This document shows, one piece after another, positions 25,068 to 34,317 of a stretch of 64,000 bases of DNA (position 1 is the first letter of the stretch; the number at the start of each line of letters is the position of its first letter). Both the position numbers and the translations under genes were made by a program. Source of the DNA: JALYNX01 sp035292685 (GTDB lineage: Bacteria > Actinomycetota > Acidimicrobiia > Spongiisociales > ZC4RG35); contig DATDPP010000018.1 of the NCBI GenBank assembly GCA_035292685.1, forward strand, positions 1 through 64,000. The letters run 5' to 3'. The notes beneath the pieces are model-generated. The model searched no databases. It had not been told where the DNA came from and saw only the letters and a program-made list of their open reading frames with translations.

Positions 25068-26537
25068 ATGGCGATGTCCCGCTCATGGCGCGACGAGGAC
25101 CCTGGTCTCCCCATCGCCTTTGGGCAGTGCTCCAACGGCGAGTATGAGCCCGAGCCGATCACCCCGGTGCGGCGGGAGGCGGAGAACCTGGCACTGTCGG
25201 GAGTGGATGACGCCATCGCCAGGACCGGGATGAGCCGTCGCCAATTCCTGAGGTCGGCCTGTGCACTGGCGGTCTCGCTTGCTGCCATAGACGCCGCGGT
25301 GGCCAAGGCGGCAGGGGTGCCGGCGGGTATGTGGTACCCGTTCGACCCCACCGCTCGTCATGACACCGACGCGGCGCGGGCGGTGCTCGGACCCTCACAG
25401 TTCGTGTTCGACATCCAGGGACATCTCCTCGAATACGACCTCGATCCCTCGACTCGCGGCGATTGGTTCTGGGGCCGGCAATTCCCCCAGGCCCGGTGTC
25501 AGGACGAAGACGACCCCCGCGCCTGCTTCTCGATGAATCACTTTCTGGAGGAGGTATTCGTCCGCTCCGACACCACGATGGTCGCCCTCTCCGGTCTCCC
25601 CATTCTCCCCGAAGGCAGCCCGCTCTCGCCACAGGTGATGGAGGAGACTCGCCGCCTGGTCCAGAACCTCTCGGGCGACGACCGGGTGGTCGTCAATGCT
25701 CTCGCCCTGCCCCAGGTCGCGCCGATCGAGGCGGTCCTGGAGGAAATGGAACGCACCGTCACCGAAAACCAGATCGCCGGTTGGAAGACCTTCACCCATT
25801 TCCCGTCCGGGATCCATTGGTGGCTCGACGACCACGACCCCAACCTGGCCCAGGTGGGAAACGTCTTCCTCGATCAGGTCGAAGCCCTGGGCAACCCGGT
25901 GCTCTTCGTGCACAAAGGCCTCTCCAACCGGGCCCGCTACGGGTCACCAGAGGACATCGGCCCGGCGGCGCGGGCCCATCCCAACGTCAAGTTCGTGGTC
26001 TATCACTCAGGGTTCGAGGTGGCACAACGCGAGGGCCCGTTCACCGAAGGCAGGGCCGGCATGGGCGTCAACCGGCTCATCGATTCGGTCCGCAAAGCCG
26101 GGATCGGCCCCGGGGAGAACGTGTACGCCGAGATCGGCTCCACATGGTGGCATCTGCTGCGACGGCCCGATGAGGCCGCCCATGTCATGGGCAAGCTCCT
26201 GGTTGCCTTCGGGGAGGACAATGTGCTCTGGGGGACCGACTCCATCTTCTACGGCTCCCCGCAGGGACAGATCGACGCCTTTCGGGCGTTCCAGATCCCG
26301 GCGGATCTCCGCGAGCAACACGGGTATCCGGAGCTGACCCGGGCGGTGAAGGCCAAGATCCTCGGTTGGAATGCGGCCAATCTCTACGGGATCGACCCGA
26401 TCCGCGAGCCGGTCGGTTTCACCGCCGACGAGTTGGAGGCGGCCCGGATCGAGCACCCGGTGCCCACCATGACCTGGGGCCCGTCCACGACCGACGAGGT
26501 ACGCGAGTTCCGTCTCCATCATCAGGGCTGGCCGTGA
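25068..26537 (+). CDS. Tat-exported amidohydrolase-family protein
   Basis: 489 residues. A twin-arginine motif SRRQFLRSACALAVSLAA begins near residue 56 after a conserved-looking N-terminal region (SNGEYEPEPITPVRREA). The body is an amidohydrolase_2 TIM barrel with FDIQGHLLEYD (metal His), HKGLSNR, YHSGFEV and WGTDSIFYG. It is likely folded in the cytoplasm and exported. The substrate is unknown. It is the only plus-strand gene inside the nuo region, sitting between nuoE and fhs. Confidence 0.82.
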   Translation: MAMSRSWRDEDPGLPIAFGQCSNGEYEPEPITPVRREAENLALSGVDDAIARTGMSRRQFLRSACALAVSLAAIDAAVAKAAGVPAGMWYPFDPTARHDTDAARAVLGPSQFVFDIQGHLLEYDLDPSTRGDWFWGRQFPQARCQDEDDPRACFSMNHFLEEVFVRSDTTMVALSGLPILPEGSPLSPQVMEETRRLVQNLSGDDRVVVNALALPQVAPIEAVLEEMERTVTENQIAGWKTFTHFPSGIHWWLDDHDPNLAQVGNVFLDQVEALGNPVLFVHKGLSNRARYGSPEDIGPAARAHPNVKFVVYHSGFEVAQREGPFTEGRAGMGVNRLIDSVRKAGIGPGENVYAEIGSTWWHLLRRPDEAAHVMGKLLVAFGEDNVLWGTDSIFYGSPQGQIDAFRAFQIPADLREQHGYPELTRAVKAKILGWNAANLYGIDPIREPVGFTADELEAARIEHPVPTMTWGPSTTDEVREFRLHHQGWP

Positions 26538-26552
26538 GCACGACCTAAGAAG

Positions 26553-28325
26553 CTACGTCAGCCCGACCACGTCGCCGTCTTCGTTCACGTCGACCTTCAT
26601 GAACCCTGGTGTCGCCCCCAGCCCCGGCATCGTGCTCACCTCACCAAGAAGCGGGTAGATGAATCCGGCGCCGACCGATGCCCGGACCTCCCTCACGGTC
26701 ACGGTGAAGCCCGTCGGCGCCCCTTTGAGCGCCGGGTCGTCGCTGATCGAAAGGTGGGTCTTGGCCATGCAGATGGGCAGGTAGGCGAAGCCGGCCTTCT
26801 CGAAATCGGCGATCTGCGCTTGTGCCTGCGGGGAGTAAACGACCGCCCCGGCCCGGTAGACCTGGGTGGCGATGATCTCGATCTTCTCCTTGATCGAGCG
26901 GTCGAGCGGATAGAGGAAGTCGAAGCGACTCGGTTCAGCGCTCGCCGCGACGACGGCTTCAGCGAGCTCGTGGGCGCCCTCGCCGCCACGGGCGTGATGG
27001 TCCGTGGTCACCGCGGAGAAAGCCCCTGCCTCCAACGCCGAATGCCTGATCAGATCGAGCTCGTGCCGGCTATCGGTGGGGAACTTGTTGATGGCCACCA
27101 CGACCGGCACCCCGAACCTCGCCGCGATCTCGAGATGCGCTTCGAGGTTGGCCATACCCGCCCGGAGCAAGGGCAGGTTCTCCTCGGTGTAGACCGCGTC
27201 CAGAGGCCTCCCCGCGATGACCTTGGGGCCTCCACCGTGGGTCTTCAATGCCCGCACCGTTGCCACCATCACCACGCAGTCCGGCTTCAGCCCCGACACC
27301 CGGCACTTGATGTCGAAGAACTTCTCCATCCCCATGTCGGCGCCGAACCCTGACTCGGTGACCACGTAATCGCCGAGATGAAGCGCCATACGGTCGGCCA
27401 GGATGGATGAGTTCCCGTGGGCAATGCTGGCGAAGGGCCCGGCATGGACGAAGGCCGCCTGACCCTCGAGCGTCTGCATCAGGTTGGGGTGGAGGGCGTC
27501 CTTCATCAGGACGGTAACCGCCCCACCCACACCGAGGTCGTCGAGGGTTATCGGGGTCCCGTCCTTGGACAGCCCGAAAACCACACGGCCCACCCGCTCC
27601 CGCAGATTGCGCAGAGCCGACGGGTAGTCGGCACCGTCGGCCAGGGCGAGGATGGCCATCAGCTCACTCGCCACGGTGATGTCGTAACCGCTCTCCCGAG
27701 GCCGTCCGTCGACAGAGCCACCCAACCCGATCACAACATTGCGCAGGGCCCGGTCATTGACGTCCACCACCCGGCGCCAGCTGATCCGATTGGGGTCGAT
27801 GGCGAGACGCGTCAACCCGAGGGCCTTCAATTCGGGAGTCGTGAGCCGCCCTTCGTGATACCAGCGGGCATCGATGGCCGCGGCGACCAGGTTGTGGGCG
27901 ACCGAAACGGCGTGGATGTCGCCGGTGAGGTGCAGGTTGAACTCGTCCATGGGGACCACCTGGCTGTACCCGCCGCCGGCAGCACCACCCTTGATCCCGA
28001 AGGTGGGTCCCATGCTCGGCTGACGAATGCAGGCAATCGACCGATGCCCGAGGGCGCCGAGGCCCTGGACCAAGCCGACCGCCGTGGTCGTCTTGCCCTC
28101 TCCGAGTGGGGTCGGAGTGATGGCGGTGACGTCGACGTACTTGCCGAGAGGCGTCGTCGCGATTCGGCGCAGGGCGTCGAGATGAACCTTCGCCTTGGTC
28201 CTGCCGAAGGTAATCACCTCGTCGTCCTCCAACCCGAGGTCCCTTGCCACGTCGGTGATCGACTTCAGCTTGGCGGTGCGTGCGATCTCGAGATCGCTGC
28301 CAATTGGCGGGGTCGGGCTCAACAT
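26553..28325 (-). CDS. fhs: formate-tetrahydrofolate ligase
   Basis: 590 residues, the normal length is about 555-560. The P-loop is TPLGEGKTTTAVGL, followed by RQPSMGPTFGIKGGAAGGGY and FNLHLTGDIHA, all diagnostic. It makes 10-formyl-THF from formate, ATP and THF in one-carbon metabolism. The N-terminus carries about 10 extra residues if the ATG at 28325 is used. It lies between nuoD and nuoE with no functional link to complex I. Confidence 0.95.
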   Translation of the reverse strand: MLSPTPPIGSDLEIARTAKLKSITDVARDLGLEDDEVITFGRTKAKVHLDALRRIATTPLGKYVDVTAITPTPLGEGKTTTAVGLVQGLGALGHRSIACIRQPSMGPTFGIKGGAAGGGYSQVVPMDEFNLHLTGDIHAVSVAHNLVAAAIDARWYHEGRLTTPELKALGLTRLAIDPNRISWRRVVDVNDRALRNVVIGLGGSVDGRPRESGYDITVASELMAILALADGADYPSALRNLRERVGRVVFGLSKDGTPITLDDLGVGGAVTVLMKDALHPNLMQTLEGQAAFVHAGPFASIAHGNSSILADRMALHLGDYVVTESGFGADMGMEKFFDIKCRVSGLKPDCVVMVATVRALKTHGGGPKVIAGRPLDAVYTEENLPLLRAGMANLEAHLEIAARFGVPVVVAINKFPTDSRHELDLIRHSALEAGAFSAVTTDHHARGGEGAHELAEAVVAASAEPSRFDFLYPLDRSIKEKIEIIATQVYRAGAVVYSPQAQAQIADFEKAGFAYLPICMAKTHLSISDDPALKGAPTGFTVTVREVRASVGAGFIYPLLGEVSTMPGLGATPGFMKVDVNEDGDVVGLT

Positions 28326-28405
28326 CTGCTCCTGATCGGGTCGGGCCTGTGTAGTTCTAGCCGAGGGACAGAGCCGGGGCCAGCCGGCCCATTCTCAATG
28401 CACCA

Positions 28406-28423
28406 CGTCACGCCTGTGTGACG
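28406..28423 (-). terminator. possible weak terminator after nuoD
   Basis: CGTCAC and GTGACG form a 6-base stem with a 6-base loop, about 23 bases beyond the nuoD stop on the transcribed strand. There is no T-run, so if it acts it would be weak. It marks the end of the nuoABCD block. Confidence 0.25.
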
Positions 28424-28445
28424 CCCTGCATTAGGAACGCGCCTG

Positions 28446-29807
28446 CTAGCGGTCAACGTCTCCCATGACCGGGTCCATGGAGGCGATGGTGGCCACGGTG
28501 TCGGCCATGAGAGAGTCGGCCATGGCGATGGGAAGCCCCTGGAGGTTGGCGAACGAAGGGGCCCGGGTGTGGATCCGGTAAGGGCGGGCCTCACCGTTGG
28601 AGACGAGATAGCAACCCAGTTCGCCTCTCGGTGACTCCACAGCAACATAGGTCTCACCGGGCGGCACCTTGAAACCCTCTGTGAACAACTTGAAATGATG
28701 GATCAAGGCTTCCATCGACTCGTCGATGCGGGCCCGCGGCGGTGGGGTCACCTTTCGGTCGTCCACCCGATAGTCACCCATCGGCATCGAGTCCATCGCC
28801 TGCTCCACGATCCTCAATGACTGATGGATCTCCTCGATCCGCACCCGATAACGGTCGTACACGTCTCCGTGCTCCCCGACCGGAACCTCGAACTCGTAGT
28901 TCTCGATCCCGGAGTAAGGGAATGCCTGGCGCAGGTCCCAGGCCACCCCGGCGGCGCGAAGCGCGGGGCCGGTGATCCCGTAGGCGATCGCTTCTTCGGC
29001 CGAGATCACTCCGACTCCCCTGGTGCGGGCAATCCAGATCGGGTTGTCCTTGAGGAGGTCGTCGTACTGCTGGAGACGTCTAGGTAGTTCGGTGAGGATG
29101 GCAGCAACATCGTCTTTCCAACCGGGCGCCAGGTCGGCGGCTACCCCGCCGGGCCGGATGAAATTGTGGTTCATGCGGAGCCCTGTGGTCTTCTCGAAGA
29201 AGCCGAGGATCTGCTCCCGCTCCCGGAACCCGTAGATCATCATCGAGATGGCACCGATGTCCATTCCGTTGGTGGCCAGGGCCACCAGATGGGACGAGCA
29301 GCGGTTCAACTCGGTGAGGAGGACCCGGATCGCGGCCGCCCGCGGCGGAACCTCTATCCCGAGCAGCCTCTCCACCGCCAGGGAATACGCCAGTTCGTTG
29401 TGAAACGGTGCCAGATAGTCCATCCGGGTCACGTTGGTCCCACCCTGGGAGAAGTTGAGCTGCTCCCCCGTCTTCTCCATCCCGGTGTGGAGATAGCCGA
29501 TGATCGGCTTGGTGCGCCGGATGATCTCGCCCTCGAGCTCGACCTGGAGTCGAAGCACCCCATGAGTCGAGGGATGCTGGGGGCCCATGTTGAGGATCAT
29601 CCGCTCACCCTCATCGACGCCGTCGTCGAACACGTAGTCGTCCTCCACCACCCGGCCGAACTGCTCGTCGAGGCGGGCCTCCGACTCGTGGTCCGATATC
29701 TCTTGTTCGCCCTCGTCGGTTGGGCTGAACTCGGGCTCCTCGGTCCCGGCGACCCAGAGATCCAGGGTCTCGGTGATCTCGGGGCTGTCGATGGTGGGAT
29801 CGCTCAT
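28446..29807 (-). CDS. nuoD: NADH-quinone oxidoreductase subunit D
   Basis: 453 residues, 49 kDa-type. Seen: MILNMGPQHPSTHGVLRL, the quinone-site His-Pro-Ser-Thr-His loop, HTGMEKTGEQLNF and SPRGELGCYLVSNGEARPYR. The N-terminal ~60 residues are an acidic extension (TEEPEFSPTDEGEQEISDHE) not found in most NuoD. Start ATG at 29807, just after the nuoC stop. Confidence 0.95.
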   Translation of the reverse strand: MSDPTIDSPEITETLDLWVAGTEEPEFSPTDEGEQEISDHESEARLDEQFGRVVEDDYVFDDGVDEGERMILNMGPQHPSTHGVLRLQVELEGEIIRRTKPIIGYLHTGMEKTGEQLNFSQGGTNVTRMDYLAPFHNELAYSLAVERLLGIEVPPRAAAIRVLLTELNRCSSHLVALATNGMDIGAISMMIYGFREREQILGFFEKTTGLRMNHNFIRPGGVAADLAPGWKDDVAAILTELPRRLQQYDDLLKDNPIWIARTRGVGVISAEEAIAYGITGPALRAAGVAWDLRQAFPYSGIENYEFEVPVGEHGDVYDRYRVRIEEIHQSLRIVEQAMDSMPMGDYRVDDRKVTPPPRARIDESMEALIHHFKLFTEGFKVPPGETYVAVESPRGELGCYLVSNGEARPYRIHTRAPSFANLQGLPIAMADSLMADTVATIASMDPVMGDVDR

Positions 29808-29808
29808 C

Positions 29809-30345
29809 TCAACTCACCTGATGGCTTTCCTTGAACTGCACCGGAACCGATCCGACCCCGAAGTCCTTGCGCAGCGGGTGGCCTTCCCAGTCGTCGGGCA
29901 TCAGGATCCGGGTCAGATCGGGGTGCCCCTCGAAGGTCACGCCGAACATGTCGTAGGCCTCACGCTCGGCGAAGTTGACCCCGGGCCAGATCGGGACCAA
30001 CGAAGCGACCGACGGATCGACCCGCCCGGCGGTCGTGGTCATCCTCAGTCGGAGCTTGTGGGCCATCGAAAGCAGGTTCGCCACGATCTCGAAACGCTCT
30101 GGGCGCTCCCGCATCCAGTCGACCACCGTGACGTCGACACAGACCTCAAAACCGGCGTCCCTGACAGCATGAGCGAACCCTGCCCAGGCCTCGTTGGGGA
30201 CCTGTGCCACGTCCTGACCGAGCGACCTCACCCAACCCACCGTTTCGAAGTCCTCGAACAGGGCGCGAAGCACCGGGTGCTCGGGCAGCGGGCGTTCCGG
30301 CCCGACCGGCGGCGTCTCCTCGACCGTGGTCGTCTCGTCACTCAA
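29809..30345 (-). CDS. nuoC: NADH-quinone oxidoreductase subunit C
   Basis: 178 residues, 30 kDa-type. Signature FAEREAYDMFGVTFEGHPDL with LMPDDWEGHPLRKDF is complete. It is separate from NuoD here, unlike the NuoCD fusion of enterobacteria. The start overlaps the nuoB stop by four bases. It bridges NuoB and NuoD in the connecting arm. Confidence 0.95.
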   Translation of the reverse strand: MSDETTTVEETPPVGPERPLPEHPVLRALFEDFETVGWVRSLGQDVAQVPNEAWAGFAHAVRDAGFEVCVDVTVVDWMRERPERFEIVANLLSMAHKLRLRMTTTAGRVDPSVASLVPIWPGVNFAEREAYDMFGVTFEGHPDLTRILMPDDWEGHPLRKDFGVGSVPVQFKESHQVS

Positions 30346-30809
30346 TTGTTGATCTCACCGCTCATGATCTTGTCGTGAAGGGTGAGGATCCCGTGCAGAA
30401 GGCTCTGCGGGCCCGGCGGGCATCCGGGCACGTAGATGTCGACCGGGACCACCTGGTCGACCCCCTGGACCAGCGCGTAGTTGTTGAACATCCCCCCGGT
30501 GGAGGCACAGGCACCCATCGAGATCACCCATTTCGGGTCAGGCATCTGATCGAAGACCTGACGCAGGACCGGGGCCATCTTCTGGCTCACCCGCCCGGCC
30601 ACGATCATCAGATCGGCCTGACGGGGTGAGGCGCGGAACACCTCCATCCCGAAGCGGGCCAGGTCGTAGTGGGCGGCCCCGGTGGCCATCATCTCGATCG
30701 CACAACATGCCAATCCGAAGGTGGCCGGGAACATCGACCGGGTCCGAGCCCAGCGGGCCGCCTTGTCGACGGTGGTCATCATCAGGTTGCCCGGAGCGGT
30801 GGTGGCCAT
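30342..30809 (-). CDS. nuoB: NADH-quinone oxidoreductase subunit B
   Basis: 155 residues with the N2 cluster ligands FGLACCAIEMM (tandem Cys), GACASTGGMF and YVPGCPPGP. N2 is the last iron-sulfur cluster and reduces menaquinone. The start at 30809 abuts the nuoA stop at 30810. Confidence 0.96.
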   Translation of the reverse strand: MATTAPGNLMMTTVDKAARWARTRSMFPATFGLACCAIEMMATGAAHYDLARFGMEVFRASPRQADLMIVAGRVSQKMAPVLRQVFDQMPDPKWVISMGACASTGGMFNNYALVQGVDQVVPVDIYVPGCPPGPQSLLHGILTLHDKIMSGEINN

Positions 30810-31220
30810 CTAGGCCGCCTCCTCCGACCTCTCGGAGGGCAGGTAGCGGGTCCGCCGATGCACGTTCCAGTCCAGTGCCCCCCGCTTCCAGACATAGGCC
30901 AGGGTCTCGGCGACGAAGAAGGTGAAGATGAGCACCGCGCTCACCCCGTACCAGCCAAGGCGATCCCAGATCGAGGCCCAGGCGAAAAGGAAGATGATCT
31001 CGACGTCGAAGATCACGAACAGCATCGCCACCAGATAGAACTTGACCGGGAACCGCTGCACCGGCTCGACCTCGGGAACGATGCCACTCTCGTAGGGGTC
31101 CAGCTTCTCGGGTGTCGGGTTGTCCGGCCGGAAGAAACGGGAGACATTGAGCGACACTGCCACGAACGCCCCGGCGAGTAGAAGCATCAGGCCGATCGGC
31201 AAATAGTCGGCAAGGGTCAC
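30810..31220 (-). CDS. nuoA: NADH-quinone oxidoreductase subunit A
   Basis: About 136 residues with three membrane helices and the family motif DPYESGIVPEVEPVQRFPVK followed by FYLVAMLFVIFDVEIIFLFA. The GTG at 31220 (VTLADYLPIG) is chosen because a -10-like TAAGCT ends eight bases before it, which fits a leaderless mRNA; an open frame reaches 31301 but lacks family similarity. First gene of the nuo operon. Confidence 0.93.
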   Translation of the reverse strand: MTLADYLPIGLMLLLAGAFVAVSLNVSRFFRPDNPTPEKLDPYESGIVPEVEPVQRFPVKFYLVAMLFVIFDVEIIFLFAWASIWDRLGWYGVSAVLIFTFFVAETLAYVWKRGALDWNVHRRTRYLPSERSEEAA

Positions 31221-31227
31221 GGATCTG

Positions 31228-31257
31228 AGCTTAGAACGGGCCGGTTGGTGCGGTAAA
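31228..31257 (-). promoter_or_regulatory. candidate leaderless promoter of nuoA
   Basis: On the minus strand TTTACC (31257-31252) and TAAGCT (31233-31228) are 18 bases apart, and the nuoA GTG begins eight bases after the -10 box. This is the spacing expected when the transcript starts at the start codon, as is common in actinobacteria. Confidence 0.4.
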
Positions 31258-31319
31258 TCAGGGGAGTTGGTGAACGACGCCTGGCTTAGGCTGCTACCCA
31301 CGCGACGAGAGGAAGCCCA

Positions 31320-32336
31320 ATGAGTCTCGGTTTCGGGTTGTTGTCTGCCCAGCTCCGACCGGGTGAGGACGATTGGTCACGGGCCTACGAGGAGACGGTG
31401 CTGCTGGCGGTCGAGGCCGAGCGCCTCGGCCTGTCGTCGGTATGGACCACGGAGCACCACTTCGTCGATGACGGCTACATGCCGTCGCTGGCGGTGGTCA
31501 GTGGGGCCATCGCCGCGGCAACATCGAGCATCGAGATCGGGACCGGCGTAATCCTCGCCCCGCTACAACACCCACTCCGGCTCGCCGAGGAGGCAGCCAC
31601 GGTCAGTCTCCTCAGCGATGGGCGGTTCACCTTGGGCCTGGGCCTGGGCTGGAGCGCCATCGAGTTCGAGGGCTTTGGGGCCCAGATCACCCACCGCGGG
31701 GCGGCACTCGAGGAGATCCTGTCCATCCTCCCTGAGGCCTGGACGGGAAAGCCCTTCGCCCACGAGGGCCGGATCTACCAATTCCCGGAACTGGCAGTGC
31801 GACCGAGGCCGTCCGCCCGGATCCCGATCTTGATCGGGGGCACCGCCGAACCGGCCATCCGGCGCGCCGCCCGTCTCGCCGATGGGATCTTCTCCAATGT
31901 GGGGCCGGACAAGTTCCTTCGCCAGCTGCAATGGCTCGGAAACGAGTGCGAGCGGATCGGCCGCGACCCGGACCAGCTTCGCATCATCCATTACTCGACG
32001 ATCCTCCCCGGCAGCTCCGCCGACGACGCTTGGGAGCGCTACATCGACCACGTGTGGCACATGAGCTGGAAATACGACGACATGGAGGAGTCGGCAATCC
32101 GGCCCGGGCCCCCACCACATGCCCCGGAGCTAACCGAGGAGCGTCGAAGCAGTCTGCGCAAGCGCTTCATCGCTGCCGGGTCCAGCGACGAGATCGTGTC
32201 GACGCTCCTGGAGATCCGGGAAAGGGCAGAGCTGCCGGTCGAGTTCGTCGCCCGCAGCTACTTCGCCACCCTGGCGTACGAGCAGCAGGTCGAGTTGATG
32301 CACCAACTCGCTGAGGAGGTTGCCCCCCACCTCTGA
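31320..32336 (+). CDS. LLM-class flavin-dependent monooxygenase/oxidoreductase
   Basis: 338 residues of bacterial luciferase-like TIM barrel: LSSVWTTEHHFVDDG, IEIGTGVILAPLQHPLRLAE, DGRFTLGLGLGWSAIEFEGF and IPILIGGTAEPAIRRAARLA. FMN or F420 would be the flavin; which one cannot be told. Start ATG at 31320 with GAGAGGAAG upstream. Divergent from the nuo operon. Confidence 0.88.
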   Translation: MSLGFGLLSAQLRPGEDDWSRAYEETVLLAVEAERLGLSSVWTTEHHFVDDGYMPSLAVVSGAIAAATSSIEIGTGVILAPLQHPLRLAEEAATVSLLSDGRFTLGLGLGWSAIEFEGFGAQITHRGAALEEILSILPEAWTGKPFAHEGRIYQFPELAVRPRPSARIPILIGGTAEPAIRRAARLADGIFSNVGPDKFLRQLQWLGNECERIGRDPDQLRIIHYSTILPGSSADDAWERYIDHVWHMSWKYDDMEESAIRPGPPPHAPELTEERRSSLRKRFIAAGSSDEIVSTLLEIRERAELPVEFVARSYFATLAYEQQVELMHQLAEEVAPHL

Positions 32337-33002
32337 TCAATCGATCAACTGGTCGGCGATCTCGGTCAGGTCGGATCCGACCACCTCAGGCATGGTGCGG
32401 GGCAGGCTCCAGATCGACCCGGGACGCTTCAAGAAGGCGCCCTGGGCGCCGGCATTCATCGCCCCAGCCACATCCCAATCGTGAGAGGCGATCAGCATCG
32501 ATAGGGCAATGTCGACATCCATGACCCGAGCAATGTGCCGATAGGTGGCCGGGTGGGGTTTGAAACGCCCGACTTCCTCCACCGAGGTCACCCGCTGGAT
32601 GAAGGTCGTCAGACCGGCGTTCTCGATTTGGGCATTGACCACCCTGGTGCTTCCGTTGCTCAGGGCCGCGATGCGGAACCCGGCCTCGAGCAGGCGATCG
32701 AGAGCCGGGATCACATCCGGGTGGGCCGGAAGATCGGCGAGTCGGGTGACCACCTCGCCGGCCGTCGCCTGGTCTAGCTCGACACCGTGCCGCTCCGCCA
32801 CCAGCAGCAAGGCCTCGACGCCGATCACATCGAGTGCCCGGTACTCGTCTATCTCGTTAGCGACCAGCGACCCGTGCAGCATCCGGGCAAACCACTCGCC
32901 GATCGGCGTCGTAGTACCGAACACGACCTTGAAATCGACCTTCAATGGTGAGAGGTCGACCAACGTCTCGTTCACGTCGAAGACGAGAAGCTCGGGTCTC
33001 AA
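32337..33002 (-). CDS. HAD-superfamily hydrolase, haloacid dehalogenase type II-like
   Basis: 221 residues with HAD motif I VFDVNETLVDL (nucleophile Asp), motif II ALSNGST, motif III Lys in GRFKPHPATYRH and motif IV ASHDWDVAGAMNAG. This set matches the 2-haloacid dehalogenase (type II) subgroup, although the true substrate could be another. The TTG start at 33002 overlaps the stop of the reductase gene (TTGA). Confidence 0.83.
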   Translation of the reverse strand: MRPELLVFDVNETLVDLSPLKVDFKVVFGTTTPIGEWFARMLHGSLVANEIDEYRALDVIGVEALLLVAERHGVELDQATAGEVVTRLADLPAHPDVIPALDRLLEAGFRIAALSNGSTRVVNAQIENAGLTTFIQRVTSVEEVGRFKPHPATYRHIARVMDVDIALSMLIASHDWDVAGAMNAGAQGAFLKRPGSIWSLPRTMPEVVGSDLTEIADQLID

Positions 33003-34237
33003 CTGACAGGCAGGGTTCGGGCTACCCCGGCCAGGGCGTCGTAGATGCGCTCACCCAGGTGCTTGTCGTCCTCGTCGAGGAGATTGGACATCACCTTGAG
33101 TGTCCATTCCATCAACGAACGGCTGTGGAGACCGGTATGAGCCAGAGTCCGCATCACCGAGGGGTGGCCGATCAGCTTCACGAAGATCCGCGCCGTCTTG
33201 TGGTAGAGCCCGTACTCATCGTCGAGATGCTGCGGATAACGACCGAGCAGCCCGAGGTCATCCTCGGTCAGGGCCTCTGCTATGTGCCCGGCAGCCATCC
33301 GGCCCGTCTCGTAGGCGTATGAGATCCCCTCGCCGTTCCAGGGGTTGATCGCTCCGGCGGCATCCCCCACCGTGATCCAGTTGGCGCCGATGAGCGGGCC
33401 CTTCGAAAACGACATGGTCAGCTTCCCGCCGACCGGGTCGGTCAGCTTGGACTCCTCGCTCAACTCCCAGTAGGCAGGAGCAGTGGCGGCGTAGTCGGCC
33501 ATCATGTGGGTGGTGTTGACGTGCTTCCACCTCTTGAAGGTGGTGAGGAGGCCCACTCCCACGTTGACCGTCCCGTCACCCAGGGGGAACACCCAGCCGT
33601 AGCCGGGCATGGTCGCCCCCGACGAGTCTCGGAGATCGAGCTGGCTCTCTAGGAAGGGGTCGGTCGAGCGCGGTGACGAGTAGTAGCCCCTGGCAGCGAG
33701 CCCCATCGGGTAGTCCCGACGTCGCTCGGTGCCCAGTTCACGGCCGAAGCGATTCATCGACCCGTCGGCGATCACGGTCACCCCGGGTTGAACCTTCTCG
33801 ACCGAGCCGTTGTGCTTCAAGGTGACGCCGGAGAGGAATCCACCTTCGATGATGGGAGTCGCCTCGGTCTTCTCCAGGAGCCGGATCCCCTGCTTCTCGG
33901 CAAGGTTGGCCACCTGGGCGTCGAGGTCGCTGCGTCGGATCACCCCGCCCCAGTTCGGGAATCGGCTGTGCTCGGGCCAGGGAAGTTCCAGCATCAGGTC
34001 GTCACCGGCATAGGACCGCAGCCCGGTGATGGTGTGGAACTGGGGGACATCGAAATCGAAGCCCATCTCCTGGAGCTGGAGGATTGCCCTCGGGGTCAGA
34101 CCGTCGCCGCAGGTCTTGTCCCGGGGATACTCCTTCTTCTCCACCAGGGTGACTTCGTGGCCGTCGCGGGCCAGCCAGTATGCGGCGGCCGATCCGGCGG
34201 GGCCCCCACCTATGACGAGCACCGACGTAGAGGGCAT
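32999..34237 (-). CDS. geranylgeranyl reductase family FAD-dependent oxidoreductase
   Basis: 412 residues. FAD binding is shown by VLVIGGGPAGSAAAYWLAR, DKTCGDGLTPRAILQLQEMG is the family hallmark, and GDAAGAINPWNGEGISYAYE binds the FAD ribityl part. In actinobacteria such enzymes reduce the isoprenoid side chain of menaquinone (MenJ type) or of lipids; the neighbouring respiratory genes and Rex favour menaquinone, but this is an inference. Confidence 0.88.
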   Translation of the reverse strand: MPSTSVLVIGGGPAGSAAAYWLARDGHEVTLVEKKEYPRDKTCGDGLTPRAILQLQEMGFDFDVPQFHTITGLRSYAGDDLMLELPWPEHSRFPNWGGVIRRSDLDAQVANLAEKQGIRLLEKTEATPIIEGGFLSGVTLKHNGSVEKVQPGVTVIADGSMNRFGRELGTERRRDYPMGLAARGYYSSPRSTDPFLESQLDLRDSSGATMPGYGWVFPLGDGTVNVGVGLLTTFKRWKHVNTTHMMADYAATAPAYWELSEESKLTDPVGGKLTMSFSKGPLIGANWITVGDAAGAINPWNGEGISYAYETGRMAAGHIAEALTEDDLGLLGRYPQHLDDEYGLYHKTARIFVKLIGHPSVMRTLAHTGLHSRSLMEWTLKVMSNLLDEDDKHLGERIYDALAGVARTLPVS

Positions 34238-34317
34238 ATCAGCCAGGTTAGAGGTTGGCGGCGATTCAAAGCCCTCCGGGCCGGGCAGGGGACCGGAAGG
34301 TCTAACGTCGCCCCACG

